Assembly: GCF_001314325.1 (NCBI RefSeq)
Contig: NZ_CP009431.1
Span: forward strand, 1-64,000
Direction: 5' to 3'
DNA length: 64,000 nucleotides
Origin: Sphingopyxis macrogoltabida
Lineage (GTDB): Bacteria; Pseudomonadota; Alphaproteobacteria; Sphingomonadales; Sphingomonadaceae
In this document: positions 41,500 to 50,776 of the stretch, one piece after another
How the letters are laid out: each line of letters starts with the position of its first letter
Position numbering within the stretch: the first letter of the stretch is position 1
Translations under genes and position numbers: made by a program
The notes under the pieces: model-generated
Seen by the model: the letters and a program-made list of their open reading frames with translations, nothing else
What the model was told of the DNA's origin: nothing
The model's database searches: none

Positions 41500-43232
41500 A
41501 TGGCCTGCGCATCCTTGCGGTCTCCCTTGCGCTTGCGGCTTGCGGTCATCTTGCGCACGCTCAGATGGCGGCCAGTGATGCGAGGGTAGAAGGCGAAGCA
41601 ATCGCAAAGGGTGTTCGTGACACCACGTCATCGGGCATTCTTGGCAATGGTTCGGCGGCAAACGTGCCGGGCTTTCAGGGCACGGATATTCCTTCGCGCG
41701 ATTTTGTCGACGATCCTGTCGGGCTGACGGCGGCGGGAGAAGCGCAGCGGTATCGCGATGAGTACCGCGTGATCGTTGATCCCTACAGGACCCGGTTCGA
41801 TTCCGACACTGTCGACCTGTCTGCCGGTCGCCTGATTGAAGCTGACCCCGACGCCTATCTAGGCGCTGGTGGTGGGCCCGGAGGAGCAGCAGGAGCCTGC
41901 AACCCCTTGCCTCCGGGAGGGACGGGCACCACGACTTATCTCGAAAGCTGCAATGCCGGCTCGCAGCCCTTTGCGGAGGCGCGCATCTGTAATGCGTCGT
42001 TGCAGATCCAGACCGAGGGACGACGCACCTGGGAGTATTCTTGCGAAACCGAAGAGTTTGCTGATCGCAATGAGATGTGTCCGATGCTTGCCCAAGCACC
42101 GGGCTCCAGCTCTTGCACTCTCGAGCGCACCGTTCGGGTAGGGCAAAGGTGCCTGCAGTGGGTGGAAGAGGAATTTGGTCGCAGGTGGTGTGCTGAGCCG
42201 GGTGAGCCCTTCTTCCGCCAGTTCTGGCAATGCCCCTTTCGGCTAAGCGGCGTACCGGGCGGGATTGAACGCAATACCTCGCGGATCGTCGGCGAGAGCG
42301 TTGACGAGGCCGCCTGTCAGAGCGCCACGAATGGTGCCACCTGCACGCTTGCAAGCGAGGTCTGCACGGCGCCTGGAGAGACGCGGGTCATCAATGGTCT
42401 TTCGGTGACGCGCAGCTGTTGGGAGTGGCAGCGTACCTATCAGTGTGAAGGGGTGGCTCCTGCCAATGACTGTGGTGCCCTTGAGGCGCGTGGCGATTGC
42501 AGGTTCAGCCATGACGAGTGCCTGAGCTTTGACGCAGATGGTGTGACCTGCAACGTCCATGATCGCTGGTATCAGTGCGCCATTCCCGGCGCGGGATCGC
42601 CGCCGCCGCCCGCCTATGTCTGTGCAGGGGATCTCTATTGCATCAATGGGGAATGCACTCAGGTCGAGCGCGAGGCATCGACCGAGTTCAAGGACGCGAT
42701 GGTCGCCATGAACGTCATGGGCGAGCTGCGGGACGGGTTTGATCCCGACCGGCTGAAGATCTTCAGCGGCGAGCATTTGCGCTGCACCCGCAAGGTCTTT
42801 GGCCTTTCGAACTGCTGCAGCGGCAAGGGCGTGCCGCTTCTCACGCCGTTCCTGTGCGACCGCGAGGACCGTGAGGTCGACAAGCGGGATGATGCAGGTC
42901 TGTGCCGCTTTATCGGGACCTATTGCTCAGCCCGCGTGCTCGGCGTTTGCGTGACCCGCAAGCAGTCATACTGCTGCTACGGCAGTAAGCTCGTCCGGAT
43001 TCTGAATGAGCAGGGCAAGGCGCAGCTTGGGATGCGGTGGGGGACGCCGCAGCGCCCTGACTGCGAAGGCTTTCTGATCGCCCAGTTCCAGCAGCTTGAT
43101 TTGAGCCGCATGGATTTCCGGGAAGTTTATGCCGAGTTCGTTGATGCGGCAAAGCTGCCTGACGAGATCGATATGTCGATCCAGATCCAGCAGAAAATTC
43201 AGAACTACTACAACACCAACGGTGGGACCTGA
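41496..43232 (+). CDS. traN: TraN, mating-pair stabilisation protein
   Basis: A 578-residue outer-membrane TraN, very rich in Cys. GTG start, then a signal peptide (LRILAVSLALAACGHLAHA). Typical features are the repeated Cys-x(n)-Cys blocks (CTLASEVC, RSCWEWQRTYQC) and the C-terminal region with SNCCSGKG, CRFIGTYCSARVLGVC and KQSYCCYGSKLVRI, followed by LGMRWGTPQRPDCEG. TraN holds donor and recipient together through a recipient surface receptor, so the N-terminal half is expected to vary. Confidence 0.92.
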   Translation: MNGLRILAVSLALAACGHLAHAQMAASDARVEGEAIAKGVRDTTSSGILGNGSAANVPGFQGTDIPSRDFVDDPVGLTAAGEAQRYRDEYRVIVDPYRTRFDSDTVDLSAGRLIEADPDAYLGAGGGPGGAAGACNPLPPGGTGTTTYLESCNAGSQPFAEARICNASLQIQTEGRRTWEYSCETEEFADRNEMCPMLAQAPGSSSCTLERTVRVGQRCLQWVEEEFGRRWCAEPGEPFFRQFWQCPFRLSGVPGGIERNTSRIVGESVDEAACQSATNGATCTLASEVCTAPGETRVINGLSVTRSCWEWQRTYQCEGVAPANDCGALEARGDCRFSHDECLSFDADGVTCNVHDRWYQCAIPGAGSPPPPAYVCAGDLYCINGECTQVEREASTEFKDAMVAMNVMGELRDGFDPDRLKIFSGEHLRCTRKVFGLSNCCSGKGVPLLTPFLCDREDREVDKRDDAGLCRFIGTYCSARVLGVCVTRKQSYCCYGSKLVRILNEQGKAQLGMRWGTPQRPDCEGFLIAQFQQLDLSRMDFREVYAEFVDAAKLPDEIDMSIQIQQKIQNYYNTNGGT

Positions 43233-43235
43233 CCC

Positions 43236-43613
43236 ATGAGCAGTGCTGATATTCTAGCCTTCCCGCATAGCGAGCCGTTTCCGCCCGCGCAGGTGCTCGA
43301 TCTCGCGGTCAGCGTCGCCATCGGTCGTGATCTGGCGCGCAGCGAGACCGAGATGTTCGCACTCATCAAAGACTGGTTCTTGCGGCCTGCGACGGTCGGT
43401 GAGCTCGCAGCATCGATCAAGCGTCTTCTTGATCGCGGCACCATCACTCGGATGAGTGATGGTGATTTCGACTTTTGCCTCACGCCAGCAGGTGTGGAGG
43501 CGACCACCACCCTGTCGGGGGGAATGATCCGGATGATCGACCGGGGCCGCGGTCATTTCAAGACTGCTTTCCTCTTGCAGATGCTCGACCTTGAAAAAGG
43601 AAAATGCCCATGA
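43236..43613 (+). CDS. Hypothetical protein in the tra operon
   Basis: A 125-residue protein without signal peptide, between traN and traF. It has a winged-helix flavour: a helix-turn-helix (TVGELAASIKRLLDRGTITR) and a strand pair (MSDGDFDFCLTPAG). Family not recognised. It overlaps the traF start by four bases, so it is expressed with the pilus genes although it should be cytoplasmic. Confidence 0.6.
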   Translation: MSSADILAFPHSEPFPPAQVLDLAVSVAIGRDLARSETEMFALIKDWFLRPATVGELAASIKRLLDRGTITRMSDGDFDFCLTPAGVEATTTLSGGMIRMIDRGRGHFKTAFLLQMLDLEKGKCP

Positions 43614-44413
43614 CGAGATTAGCGCTCCTGAGCCTTGCGGCAGCCCTCGGGGCGGCGGCTGTTCCCTTGCTCGCCCAGCCACCGGCAGATGCCAATCGCG
43701 ATGCGTTCTACTGCGACGAGCGCAAGCTTGGGAGCTGGTTTTACTGCAACTCCGAGGAGGCAAAGCGCAAGGCACGCGAGCAGGCAAGGCCCGCATCGCC
43801 AGCCATTCCTGCGACCGAGCGCATGGCTCAGATTACGGCGAAGCTCGATGAGCTCAAAGCACGGGCCATTCTTGAGCCAACGTCAGAAAACATCGTCAGC
43901 TATATCCGGTTCCAGCGCGAGCAGCTCGACCGCGCTTCGACATTCGCGGATGTGTGGGGTCGCTCGATCTGGCAGAACCCCGATCTCGACTATACGCTCG
44001 AACGGCCTGTTTCGACTCTCGCAAAGCAGACTTGGGCAGAAGATCGCAAAGCCCAGCGTGAAGGCTCGATGGCGGCGCTCACCGAGCGCTACGGGGTCTT
44101 CTATTTCTACTCCTCGTCCTGCTCGGCTTGCCGAACCTTTTCGCCGGTAATGCGGGCACTGTCCGACACATACGGGCTAGAGGTGCTCGCGGTCTCGATG
44201 GATGGCGGGCCCAACGAAGCGTTCCCCAATTATGTCGTCGATAGCGGCCAATACCAGCGCATGGGCCTTCAGGGCGGCGCTGTTCCAGCCCTGGTCCTTT
44301 TCGACACCCAGACACGCAAGCCGATTCCCATCGGTTACGGCGTGATGGCGGCCGACGATGTGATGCAGCGCATTTTCTACCTCACCCAGATTGAGCCCGG
44401 GAGTGACTACTGA
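43610..44413 (+). CDS. traF: TraF, thioredoxin-like conjugal transfer protein
   Basis: A 267-residue periplasmic TraF. Signal peptide (RLALLSLAAALGAAAVPLLA), then WFYCN, and a thioredoxin fold with FYFYSSSCSACRTFSPVM, i.e. CSAC at about residue 170. F plasmid TraF often lacks the CxxC, so here it may be a redox-active pair with the DsbC-like protein. ATG 43610 is preferred over 43604 from the distance to AAGG. Overlaps traH by one base. Confidence 0.9.
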   Translation: MTRLALLSLAAALGAAAVPLLAQPPADANRDAFYCDERKLGSWFYCNSEEAKRKAREQARPASPAIPATERMAQITAKLDELKARAILEPTSENIVSYIRFQREQLDRASTFADVWGRSIWQNPDLDYTLERPVSTLAKQTWAEDRKAQREGSMAALTERYGVFYFYSSSCSACRTFSPVMRALSDTYGLEVLAVSMDGGPNEAFPNYVVDSGQYQRMGLQGGAVPALVLFDTQTRKPIPIGYGVMAADDVMQRIFYLTQIEPGSDY

Positions 44414-45855
44414 TGGCACGCCAGACCAAGCGCGGCTTTGCCGCCCGCCTCTTCCGCTCGTCGGGGACGGCCCTTGCCGTGCTTGCTGCAGCGAGTTTCG
44501 CTGCAGCCCCGGTCAGTGCCAATGTCGGCTCGGAGCTCAATAGCTTCTTCGACGACATGGGTGCCGCTGCCAATGCCACCGGCCCTGTCGCCTATCAGGG
44601 CCAGTCGGCAGGCTATTACTCGGGCGGCAACATCTGGACCCGCTTTCCGCAAAAGAACGTGAACCCGGTCAATCTCCAGCTGCCCGGGGTCAAGGCCGGA
44701 TGCGGTGGTATCGACGTCTTTTCTGGCAGCTTCTCCTTCATCAACACCGATGAGATCGTGGCGATGCTCAAGGCGACTGCCAACAACGCGCTCGGCTTTG
44801 CCTTCCAGCTCGCAATCAAGTCGATCAGCCCGCAGATCGCCTCGACCATCGAGGAGATGGCACAGAAGGTTCAGCAGATGAACCAGTTCAACATGAACAG
44901 CTGCGAAGTGGCGCAGAACCTCGTCGGCGGCCTTTGGGGCAAGTCCGATCGGATGTCCTCGGAGATTTGCAAGTCGGTCGGCAACAGCCAGGGGCTGTTC
45001 TCCGATTGGGCCAAGAGCCGCCATGAATGCGGGACAGGTGGGCAGCGTGCCTCGACGATCGCGGCCAACAGCGATCCCGACATTCCCGCACAGAGTTACA
45101 ACTTCACCTGGGAGATGCTCAAGCAAAGCTACCCCAGTTTCTCGACCGAGTTTCGTGAGTACCTCATGACCTTCGTCGGAACGGTGATCTTCTACCAGGA
45201 TGGCGATGCCAGTGGCAAACGTGGGTTCCAGTTCGTGGGGCAGGGCGACCGCGCCCTTTTGACCGCGCTTCTGGACGGCACCAGCTCGGTCACGATGCTG
45301 AATTGCGACACCAACGACAAGTGCCTCAACCCGACCACTCAGGCCATGTCGATTTCGGCATCGCAGGCGTTGAAACCCAGGGTCCGGGCGATGATCGAGA
45401 GCATGAACGCGAAGGTTCGCAGCAATGCCGCGCTCACCAGTGACGAGATTGGCTTGCTCGGGGCGACCACGATACCGCTCTACAAGATCATGACGGTCAA
45501 CGCTGCCGCAACCCTCGGCGGCATGACCAGCAACGACATGAATGACCTCGCCGAAATCGTGGCTATGGATCTCCTCGATGCGCTTGCGCAGCAGTATTAT
45601 GGCTATGCCTCGCGCGGGGTTGGGACCTTCCAGAACGCCAATGAGGAAGCTCTTTCGCAGTGGCGCGATCAGATCAATTCGGTCCGACAGGTCCTCGACA
45701 CATACTCGCAAGGCATGAAGCTGCGCCTCGACCGGACCCAGCATGTGGTTCAGCGCGCGGTGTTTCTTGAGGGCACGCTCAGGAACAATCTGTCGCCGCA
45801 GATGTCGGCCGCGCTGTCATTCAGCACGTCGCTTTCGCGCCAGGGCATCCAGTAG
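44413..45855 (+). CDS. traH: TraH, conjugative pilus assembly protein
   Basis: A 480-residue periplasmic TraH. Signal region (GTALAVLAAASFAAAPVSA), then typical TraH blocks: FFDDMGAAANATGP, YQGQSAGYYSGGNIW, INLQLPG-like NLQLPGVKAGCGGID, FSGSFSFIN, and MNSCEVAQNLVGG. The C-terminal half is helical. TraF-TraH-TraG order is as in F-type systems. Confidence 0.93.
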   Translation: MARQTKRGFAARLFRSSGTALAVLAAASFAAAPVSANVGSELNSFFDDMGAAANATGPVAYQGQSAGYYSGGNIWTRFPQKNVNPVNLQLPGVKAGCGGIDVFSGSFSFINTDEIVAMLKATANNALGFAFQLAIKSISPQIASTIEEMAQKVQQMNQFNMNSCEVAQNLVGGLWGKSDRMSSEICKSVGNSQGLFSDWAKSRHECGTGGQRASTIAANSDPDIPAQSYNFTWEMLKQSYPSFSTEFREYLMTFVGTVIFYQDGDASGKRGFQFVGQGDRALLTALLDGTSSVTMLNCDTNDKCLNPTTQAMSISASQALKPRVRAMIESMNAKVRSNAALTSDEIGLLGATTIPLYKIMTVNAAATLGGMTSNDMNDLAEIVAMDLLDALAQQYYGYASRGVGTFQNANEEALSQWRDQINSVRQVLDTYSQGMKLRLDRTQHVVQRAVFLEGTLRNNLSPQMSAALSFSTSLSRQGIQ

Positions 45856-45867
45856 GGACCGCGTGCC

Positions 45868-48654
45868 ATGATGGAGATCTTCACGATCGGCGGGGGCGAA
45901 TACATCGTCAATGTCTTCAATGCGGTATCCGCTTGGACAGGGGGTGGGGGCTTTCGTTCGCTGCTGCGCGTCGTGATGGTCATGGGCTTGATCTACACGC
46001 TGCTAGTGGTGGCGTTCAGCCTCAACTGGCGTGCCTGGTTCAACTGGTTTCTGGGGGCGACGCTGATGTATGGCGCCCTCATCGTACCCACGATGACGGT
46101 GAGGGTTACCGACCGCCTCAATCCATCCCTGGCACCCGCTACGGTCGCAAACGTCCCTCTGGGGCTGGCAATGATAGCCTCGGTCAGTTCGACTGCTGGT
46201 GATTGGCTCACGCGCACGGCTGAGACGGTTTTCGTGATGCCGGGCTCGCTGCAAATGTCGAGCAATGGCATGATCTACGGCGCGCGTCTTTGGGACCGCA
46301 CCCAGGACTTCCGTATCCGCGATCCCCGCATCAGCGCCAATCTTGAAGAGTACATGAAGCAGTGCCTCTTCTACGATATCCTGCTCGGCTTCAAATCCTT
46401 CGACACAATCGCGAACTCAAACGACATTCTGACGGAGATGGGACCGGGCTCGCCCGCGCGAGGGATGAAGTTCATCCCTGAAAGCGGCCCTCCTACCATC
46501 GTCACTTGTCAGGCCGGTTATACGGCGATCGCCACCGGCGTTACGACCTATTCCGACACGGCACTTGAGGAAGAAGGTCGCAAGATTTTCCCTGGGTTAA
46601 CCCCTGCGCTCGCGCGCTCGAAGCTGATTGCGGACCTTCCGATTGTCGCCAACCATTTCCATGGCAGTTCGCAGTCCGCGCAGCAGATTTTTCAACAGCG
46701 TTCGCTCGTCAACGCCTTCCTTCAGGCACGCGCCAACCTCGGCGCGGCCGATGGTGACACCTTCGCGGTCCTGCGTGCCGAGGAGCAGGCGCGCAACACC
46801 TATACGTCGATAGCGGAGCAGGCGATGACCTGGGTCCCGCTCCTCAACATCGTCCTGACGGTCGTCTTTTATGCGATGTTCCCGGTGATCTTCCCGCTCT
46901 TCCTCATCCCGCGCAGCGGCACGCCTGCGTTGAAGGGGTACTTTACCGGCTTCTTCTACCTGGCCGCCTGGGGACCGCTCTACGTGGTCCTGCACATGTT
47001 CATCATGGACCGGACGGCTGATGCGATGAACGCGACCTCGCCTGGCGGGGTGACGATGGCCGGGATGGCAGGCATCGATGCCGTCAACACGGATACGGCA
47101 ACGATTGCTGGCTTCCTGATGATGTCGATCCCGTTCCTGGCTGCGGGCATGGCCAAAGGCGCGATGGCGGTCTCGTCACAGGCAACCTCGATGCTGGCGC
47201 CTGCCCAGTCAGCTGCCGAGGCCGCAGCAGTGGAACGCACGACCGGGAATTATGCCTACGGCAACGAGAGCTATATGAACCTCTCGAGCTCCAACCGGCA
47301 GTCTGATCAGTGGAACACGGCACCGTCTTTCTCCGGGGGCGCGCCGATCATTTCGAGCGTAGGTGCGAATGCCGCGATAACCCGAACAACATCAGATGGT
47401 GCGACGATTTACGATACCTCACCTGCGATGAGCCGCCTCGCGTTTGCATCCTCTGTCAGCCAATTCGCGAATGCTGAGCGCCAGCAGACGCTGTCCGAAC
47501 TGGAAACCGCACGCAATACGCTGAGCGAAGAGCGTTCCCGCGCGCTATCGTTGGCTGATCGAACTTCGAGCCGGCAAACGACCGGCACCCGCAATTCCAG
47601 CGGTTCCGAGAGTTCTGCAGGGTTCCGGTCGGGCGAGAACCTGCAGCGGTTTGACAACCAGTCGCTTGATGCACGCGACACCGTCTCGGAGAGCGATCGT
47701 GTGAGTTCCTCGCAGGGTGCCCAGCAAAGCAATACGGATCGGCTCGAAACAACCAAGGGTGGCTCGCTGAGCGTTGGTGGTTCAGCGGGGCGCGGCGGGA
47801 AGCGCGCTGCGAATGGTGAAGGCGGCAGTGGGGCCAATGGTGCGCTTGGTGGTAGTGTTCAAGCTGGCATTACTGGCGCTCGTGCGCGGCTAGATACGGT
47901 CACCCGAGGAACTGAAGCCAATCAGAGCCAGGGCTTCGACTCATCGACATCTGACAATCGTTCGAATGGATCCAACGCAACGCAGGACAGCGGCAGCTAT
48001 TCGCAGAGCGGCAGCTTCAGCCGGAGCGAGGGGTACTCTGAGGCGGCCTTTTCCCGGGAACAGGCTCTTGAGGACGTTCGGCGGATTGATAAGCGCATTG
48101 CGGCGATCGACGAGGTCTCGAAATCCCTCAGCAGCAATACCTCGAGCAGGGATGGGTATGGGTCCAATCTCTCCTTTGACCTCAGCCAGATTATCGCAAG
48201 CCGGTATCAGGAAAAGGCCGCTGAACTGGGGCTGACGGCACCGAGTCTGGCACGCACAGATCTTAGCCCCCAAGAGCAGGCGACTGCTGAAGTGGTCGCG
48301 CGGGCTATCATCGCCGACTATTATGATCAGCGCGTGGCGCCATTCAATGATCTGATCCCGCAGCCCGGTTCGCTTGTTGGCAATGTCTCGGGCCCGGGCG
48401 CATTTACGGAGACAGACTTACGCGGACAGGGTCCCCGTCGTTCAGCCGTATCGCCGCGCAATCTTGTCGAGGGGTCGTCAGACAGCGCGATCGGCAATCG
48501 AATTGAGGAAGGCGGTCAGTCTCTCGGACAGCGTTATGAGACCAATGTCACGCGATCCGGCCAGCGCCGTCAGGATTTTCAGCAGGATCGAAAAGGTGAG
48601 GGCGGTGCCGACGATCGCTTCAATCAACGCTTCTATGACAAAGATCAGCGTTGA
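45868..48654 (+). CDS. traG: TraG, mating-pair stabilisation and pilus assembly protein
   Basis: A 928-residue TraG of the F type. The N-terminal 480 residues hold about five hydrophobic segments (around 30-50, 53-72, 325-350, 355-380 and 410-435), starting MEIFTIGGGEYIVNVFNA. From about 480 on it is a Ser/Gly/Asn/Gln-rich periplasmic tail with coiled-coil pieces (RQQTLSELETARNTLSEERS). In F the C-terminal domain acts in mating-pair stabilisation and entry exclusion, and it varies between plasmids. Last gene of the visible transfer operon. Confidence 0.92.
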   Translation: MMEIFTIGGGEYIVNVFNAVSAWTGGGGFRSLLRVVMVMGLIYTLLVVAFSLNWRAWFNWFLGATLMYGALIVPTMTVRVTDRLNPSLAPATVANVPLGLAMIASVSSTAGDWLTRTAETVFVMPGSLQMSSNGMIYGARLWDRTQDFRIRDPRISANLEEYMKQCLFYDILLGFKSFDTIANSNDILTEMGPGSPARGMKFIPESGPPTIVTCQAGYTAIATGVTTYSDTALEEEGRKIFPGLTPALARSKLIADLPIVANHFHGSSQSAQQIFQQRSLVNAFLQARANLGAADGDTFAVLRAEEQARNTYTSIAEQAMTWVPLLNIVLTVVFYAMFPVIFPLFLIPRSGTPALKGYFTGFFYLAAWGPLYVVLHMFIMDRTADAMNATSPGGVTMAGMAGIDAVNTDTATIAGFLMMSIPFLAAGMAKGAMAVSSQATSMLAPAQSAAEAAAVERTTGNYAYGNESYMNLSSSNRQSDQWNTAPSFSGGAPIISSVGANAAITRTTSDGATIYDTSPAMSRLAFASSVSQFANAERQQTLSELETARNTLSEERSRALSLADRTSSRQTTGTRNSSGSESSAGFRSGENLQRFDNQSLDARDTVSESDRVSSSQGAQQSNTDRLETTKGGSLSVGGSAGRGGKRAANGEGGSGANGALGGSVQAGITGARARLDTVTRGTEANQSQGFDSSTSDNRSNGSNATQDSGSYSQSGSFSRSEGYSEAAFSREQALEDVRRIDKRIAAIDEVSKSLSSNTSSRDGYGSNLSFDLSQIIASRYQEKAAELGLTAPSLARTDLSPQEQATAEVVARAIIADYYDQRVAPFNDLIPQPGSLVGNVSGPGAFTETDLRGQGPRRSAVSPRNLVEGSSDSAIGNRIEEGGQSLGQRYETNVTRSGQRRQDFQQDRKGEGGADDRFNQRFYDKDQR

Positions 48655-48683
48655 TTGTCTGAGCGCTCGATCATCCCAATCGG

Positions 48684-48908
48684 CTACCAGCTGAGAATAG
48701 CGACTACGAGGAAGGCAATCGACAGCACGAGGGCAAGGAGTGAGCCAGCACCTGTGTTGGTTCCGCCGTAGGTCAGATCCTTTGTGTCGTCCTCAAGACT
48801 GCCATAGGTTCGTCCAAGGTCACTCATCGATGCGCCTCGCGAGGTATCGCCGGTCATCACAGCATAGGTAATCGGATCCATGTTCGATCTGTTGTTGAAA
48901 TCGTCCAT
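48684..48908 (-). CDS. Small single-pass membrane protein
   Basis: A 74-residue protein with a polar N-terminus and one C-terminal hydrophobic segment (GSLLALVLSIAFLVVAIL). AGGAG lies eight bases before the ATG, which supports it as real. It faces the end of traG. A tail-anchored partner for exclusion or transfer is conceivable but unsupported. Confidence 0.6.
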   Translation of the reverse strand: MDDFNNRSNMDPITYAVMTGDTSRGASMSDLGRTYGSLEDDTKDLTYGGTNTGAGSLLALVLSIAFLVVAILSW

Positions 48909-49003
48909 CGGCGTTCTCCTAGCCTTTCCGTAGCGTTTTTACGCCAAAAAGACAATCATAGGTTCAACGCTGCGAGGGGTTAGGAGTCGATTGCCGATTC
49001 GAT

Positions 49004-49870
49004 TTGTATCAGCGATTGCGTGGGGTGCCAGAATCATACCAGAAGGGGAGCGGTTACGCTGAATTCAAGCGAGCCGTTGAGAGCATGTTATCGAAGACTG
49101 ACGCGACATATCTCGATCTTCGAGAGCGCATTCTATTTGGCGAGCTCAAGGCTGGAGCGCCGTACTCTGCCCAGGACATGGCTGCGTACTACGGGCTTCA
49201 TATCAATATGGCGCGCAGGTTGCTGGTCGCCTTGAAGGTCGGCGGCTATCTTACCCGCTCGGGCACGTCCTATGTCATCTCAACATTCTCGCAGAGCCAA
49301 GTTGAGGAATGGCGCCTTTCGTTGGGCGCAATCGTCGAGATTGGGGCAGTCCGGTTGGCGCAGTCCGGGGGCGGAACTCTGGGCCCACTCGCGGCATTCA
49401 TCGACGAACGCATTCGGAACGTCTCTGTGAAACACGAGGAATTTTTTCTCGGTGCAATGGGGCTCACGCATATCGTCCTAGGTGGCAAGGAAAGCACCCT
49501 TGCCAACCTTGTCTCGCAGTTCATCCCCCAGGCGTTTTTCCGCCTCCTTTGGATGGCAGACTCTTATTCTGTCCGCACAGGATTTCTGGTGGAGGCTAGC
49601 GACCGGTTTCTTGATGCAGCCAGGACAGGCGACCTTGCAGGCGTTCGCGCGGCTAGCCGGCTTTTCTTTGATGGCATCGCCCCTTCGCTCCAGATGCTGA
49701 TCGAAAAGATGAGCGAGGGCATCTATCCGGTCAACGACCGCCAGGATGGATTCCAGACTATCGAGGACAACATCGCGGGCTATCCAACCTATGCAGGCAG
49801 TTCCCGCACATTCACGCCGATTATAGAGCCTCTGGAAGAGGTCGGTCAGGTAACGCTGCCCCTTTGCTGA
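49004..49870 (+). CDS. GntR-family (FCD-like) transcriptional regulator
   Basis: Up to 288 residues. The N-terminal winged helix is GntR-like (YLDLRERILFGELKAGAPYS, AAYYGLHINMARRLLVALKV, GGYLTRSG). The rest is an all-helical FCD-type ligand domain of about 150 residues. The start is unclear: TTG 49004, TTG 49016, GTG 49025 and ATG 49085 are in frame and none has a good ribosome-binding site. It faces a second protein of similar layout at 49881. Confidence 0.7.
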   Translation: MYQRLRGVPESYQKGSGYAEFKRAVESMLSKTDATYLDLRERILFGELKAGAPYSAQDMAAYYGLHINMARRLLVALKVGGYLTRSGTSYVISTFSQSQVEEWRLSLGAIVEIGAVRLAQSGGGTLGPLAAFIDERIRNVSVKHEEFFLGAMGLTHIVLGGKESTLANLVSQFIPQAFFRLLWMADSYSVRTGFLVEASDRFLDAARTGDLAGVRAASRLFFDGIAPSLQMLIEKMSEGIYPVNDRQDGFQTIEDNIAGYPTYAGSSRTFTPIIEPLEEVGQVTLPLC

Positions 49871-49880
49871 GTGAGGCGTC

Positions 49881-50540
49881 CTACGCGTTCACGGGCTCTC
49901 TGGGGTGGAGCCGCATGGCGACCGCTTCGGCTGCGCAGTCCCGCGGTTCGGTCGTCCCGATGAGGTCCACAATGACATTAGCTGAACGTTTCATGCCCTC
50001 GAGGTCGGCAGCCTCAAGTCGAGCCGCAACTGCATAGGCGACCGCCACACTGGCATGTTTGACATAATCTTCCATGAGACGAAGCTCGCCGGTGGCGCTG
50101 ACAACCGCCAGCATCATCCTGTTATGAGCAAGGCTCGTCGCAATCTTGTCCCCGCCATCCGCTTCTTCGAGGAAGTTCTCAACCAAGGCGCGGATAGCAG
50201 GTAGTGCCGACGCGCAGTCCATGGACGACAGTCTGATGATTGCCGCGGCTTCGATTGCCGCTAGCTCGGCTATCTTATCATCGAGTTCCTTGCCGCTGGG
50301 CTGGTACCATTTGAAACGGGCCCAGTCCGTTATGATGAAACCGGTGCTCCGCAGTTCCGCAAATGCGGCGGCACCCCAGTCTGCGTCCATTCCCACGATC
50401 GCGGCAAGCGAGGCTGGGTCAGTGCCCTCATATCCGAACTTGGAACTGATGCTGCAGCGCCGAATTTGCTCCATGCACGCGTCAGGGCTGATCGCCATGC
50501 GCTTGGCAGCTTCCTGGTAGAGCTCAATCCGTTTCGCCAT
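49881..50540 (-). CDS. FCD-like regulator, convergent with the GntR-type gene
   Basis: A 219-residue protein. The N-terminal part (ASLAAIVGMDADWGAAAFAE, LRSTGFIITDW) suits a winged helix. The C-terminal 120 residues (LPAIRALVENFLEEADGG, HNRMMLAVVSATGELRLMED) resemble the FCD helical domain of GntR regulators. It is about as long as its convergent neighbour and may be a diverged relative. ATG 50540 chosen; TTG 50564 also possible. Confidence 0.55.
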   Translation of the reverse strand: MAKRIELYQEAAKRMAISPDACMEQIRRCSISSKFGYEGTDPASLAAIVGMDADWGAAAFAELRSTGFIITDWARFKWYQPSGKELDDKIAELAAIEAAAIIRLSSMDCASALPAIRALVENFLEEADGGDKIATSLAHNRMMLAVVSATGELRLMEDYVKHASVAVAYAVAARLEAADLEGMKRSANVIVDLIGTTEPRDCAAEAVAMRLHPREPVNA

Positions 50541-50776
50541 GCGGTAATAGTAGCATGACAGCAATTCTCATCAATCGGCCTTTGGCCAATCACCTCCGTG
50601 TACCTCACGCTCGTATTTCGAAATACGTTTCCATGCGATGGCGACTTCGTCAAACCCATCGTCCGAGAACAACCGCTCGCAGAGGCGGTCGATTTCGTGC
50701 GGGTCGTCGGGCAAACTCTCGTCCTCACGGTACTTTGCGACCGCGTCCATTACTTTCAGGGCGTCGTCATAGTTTG

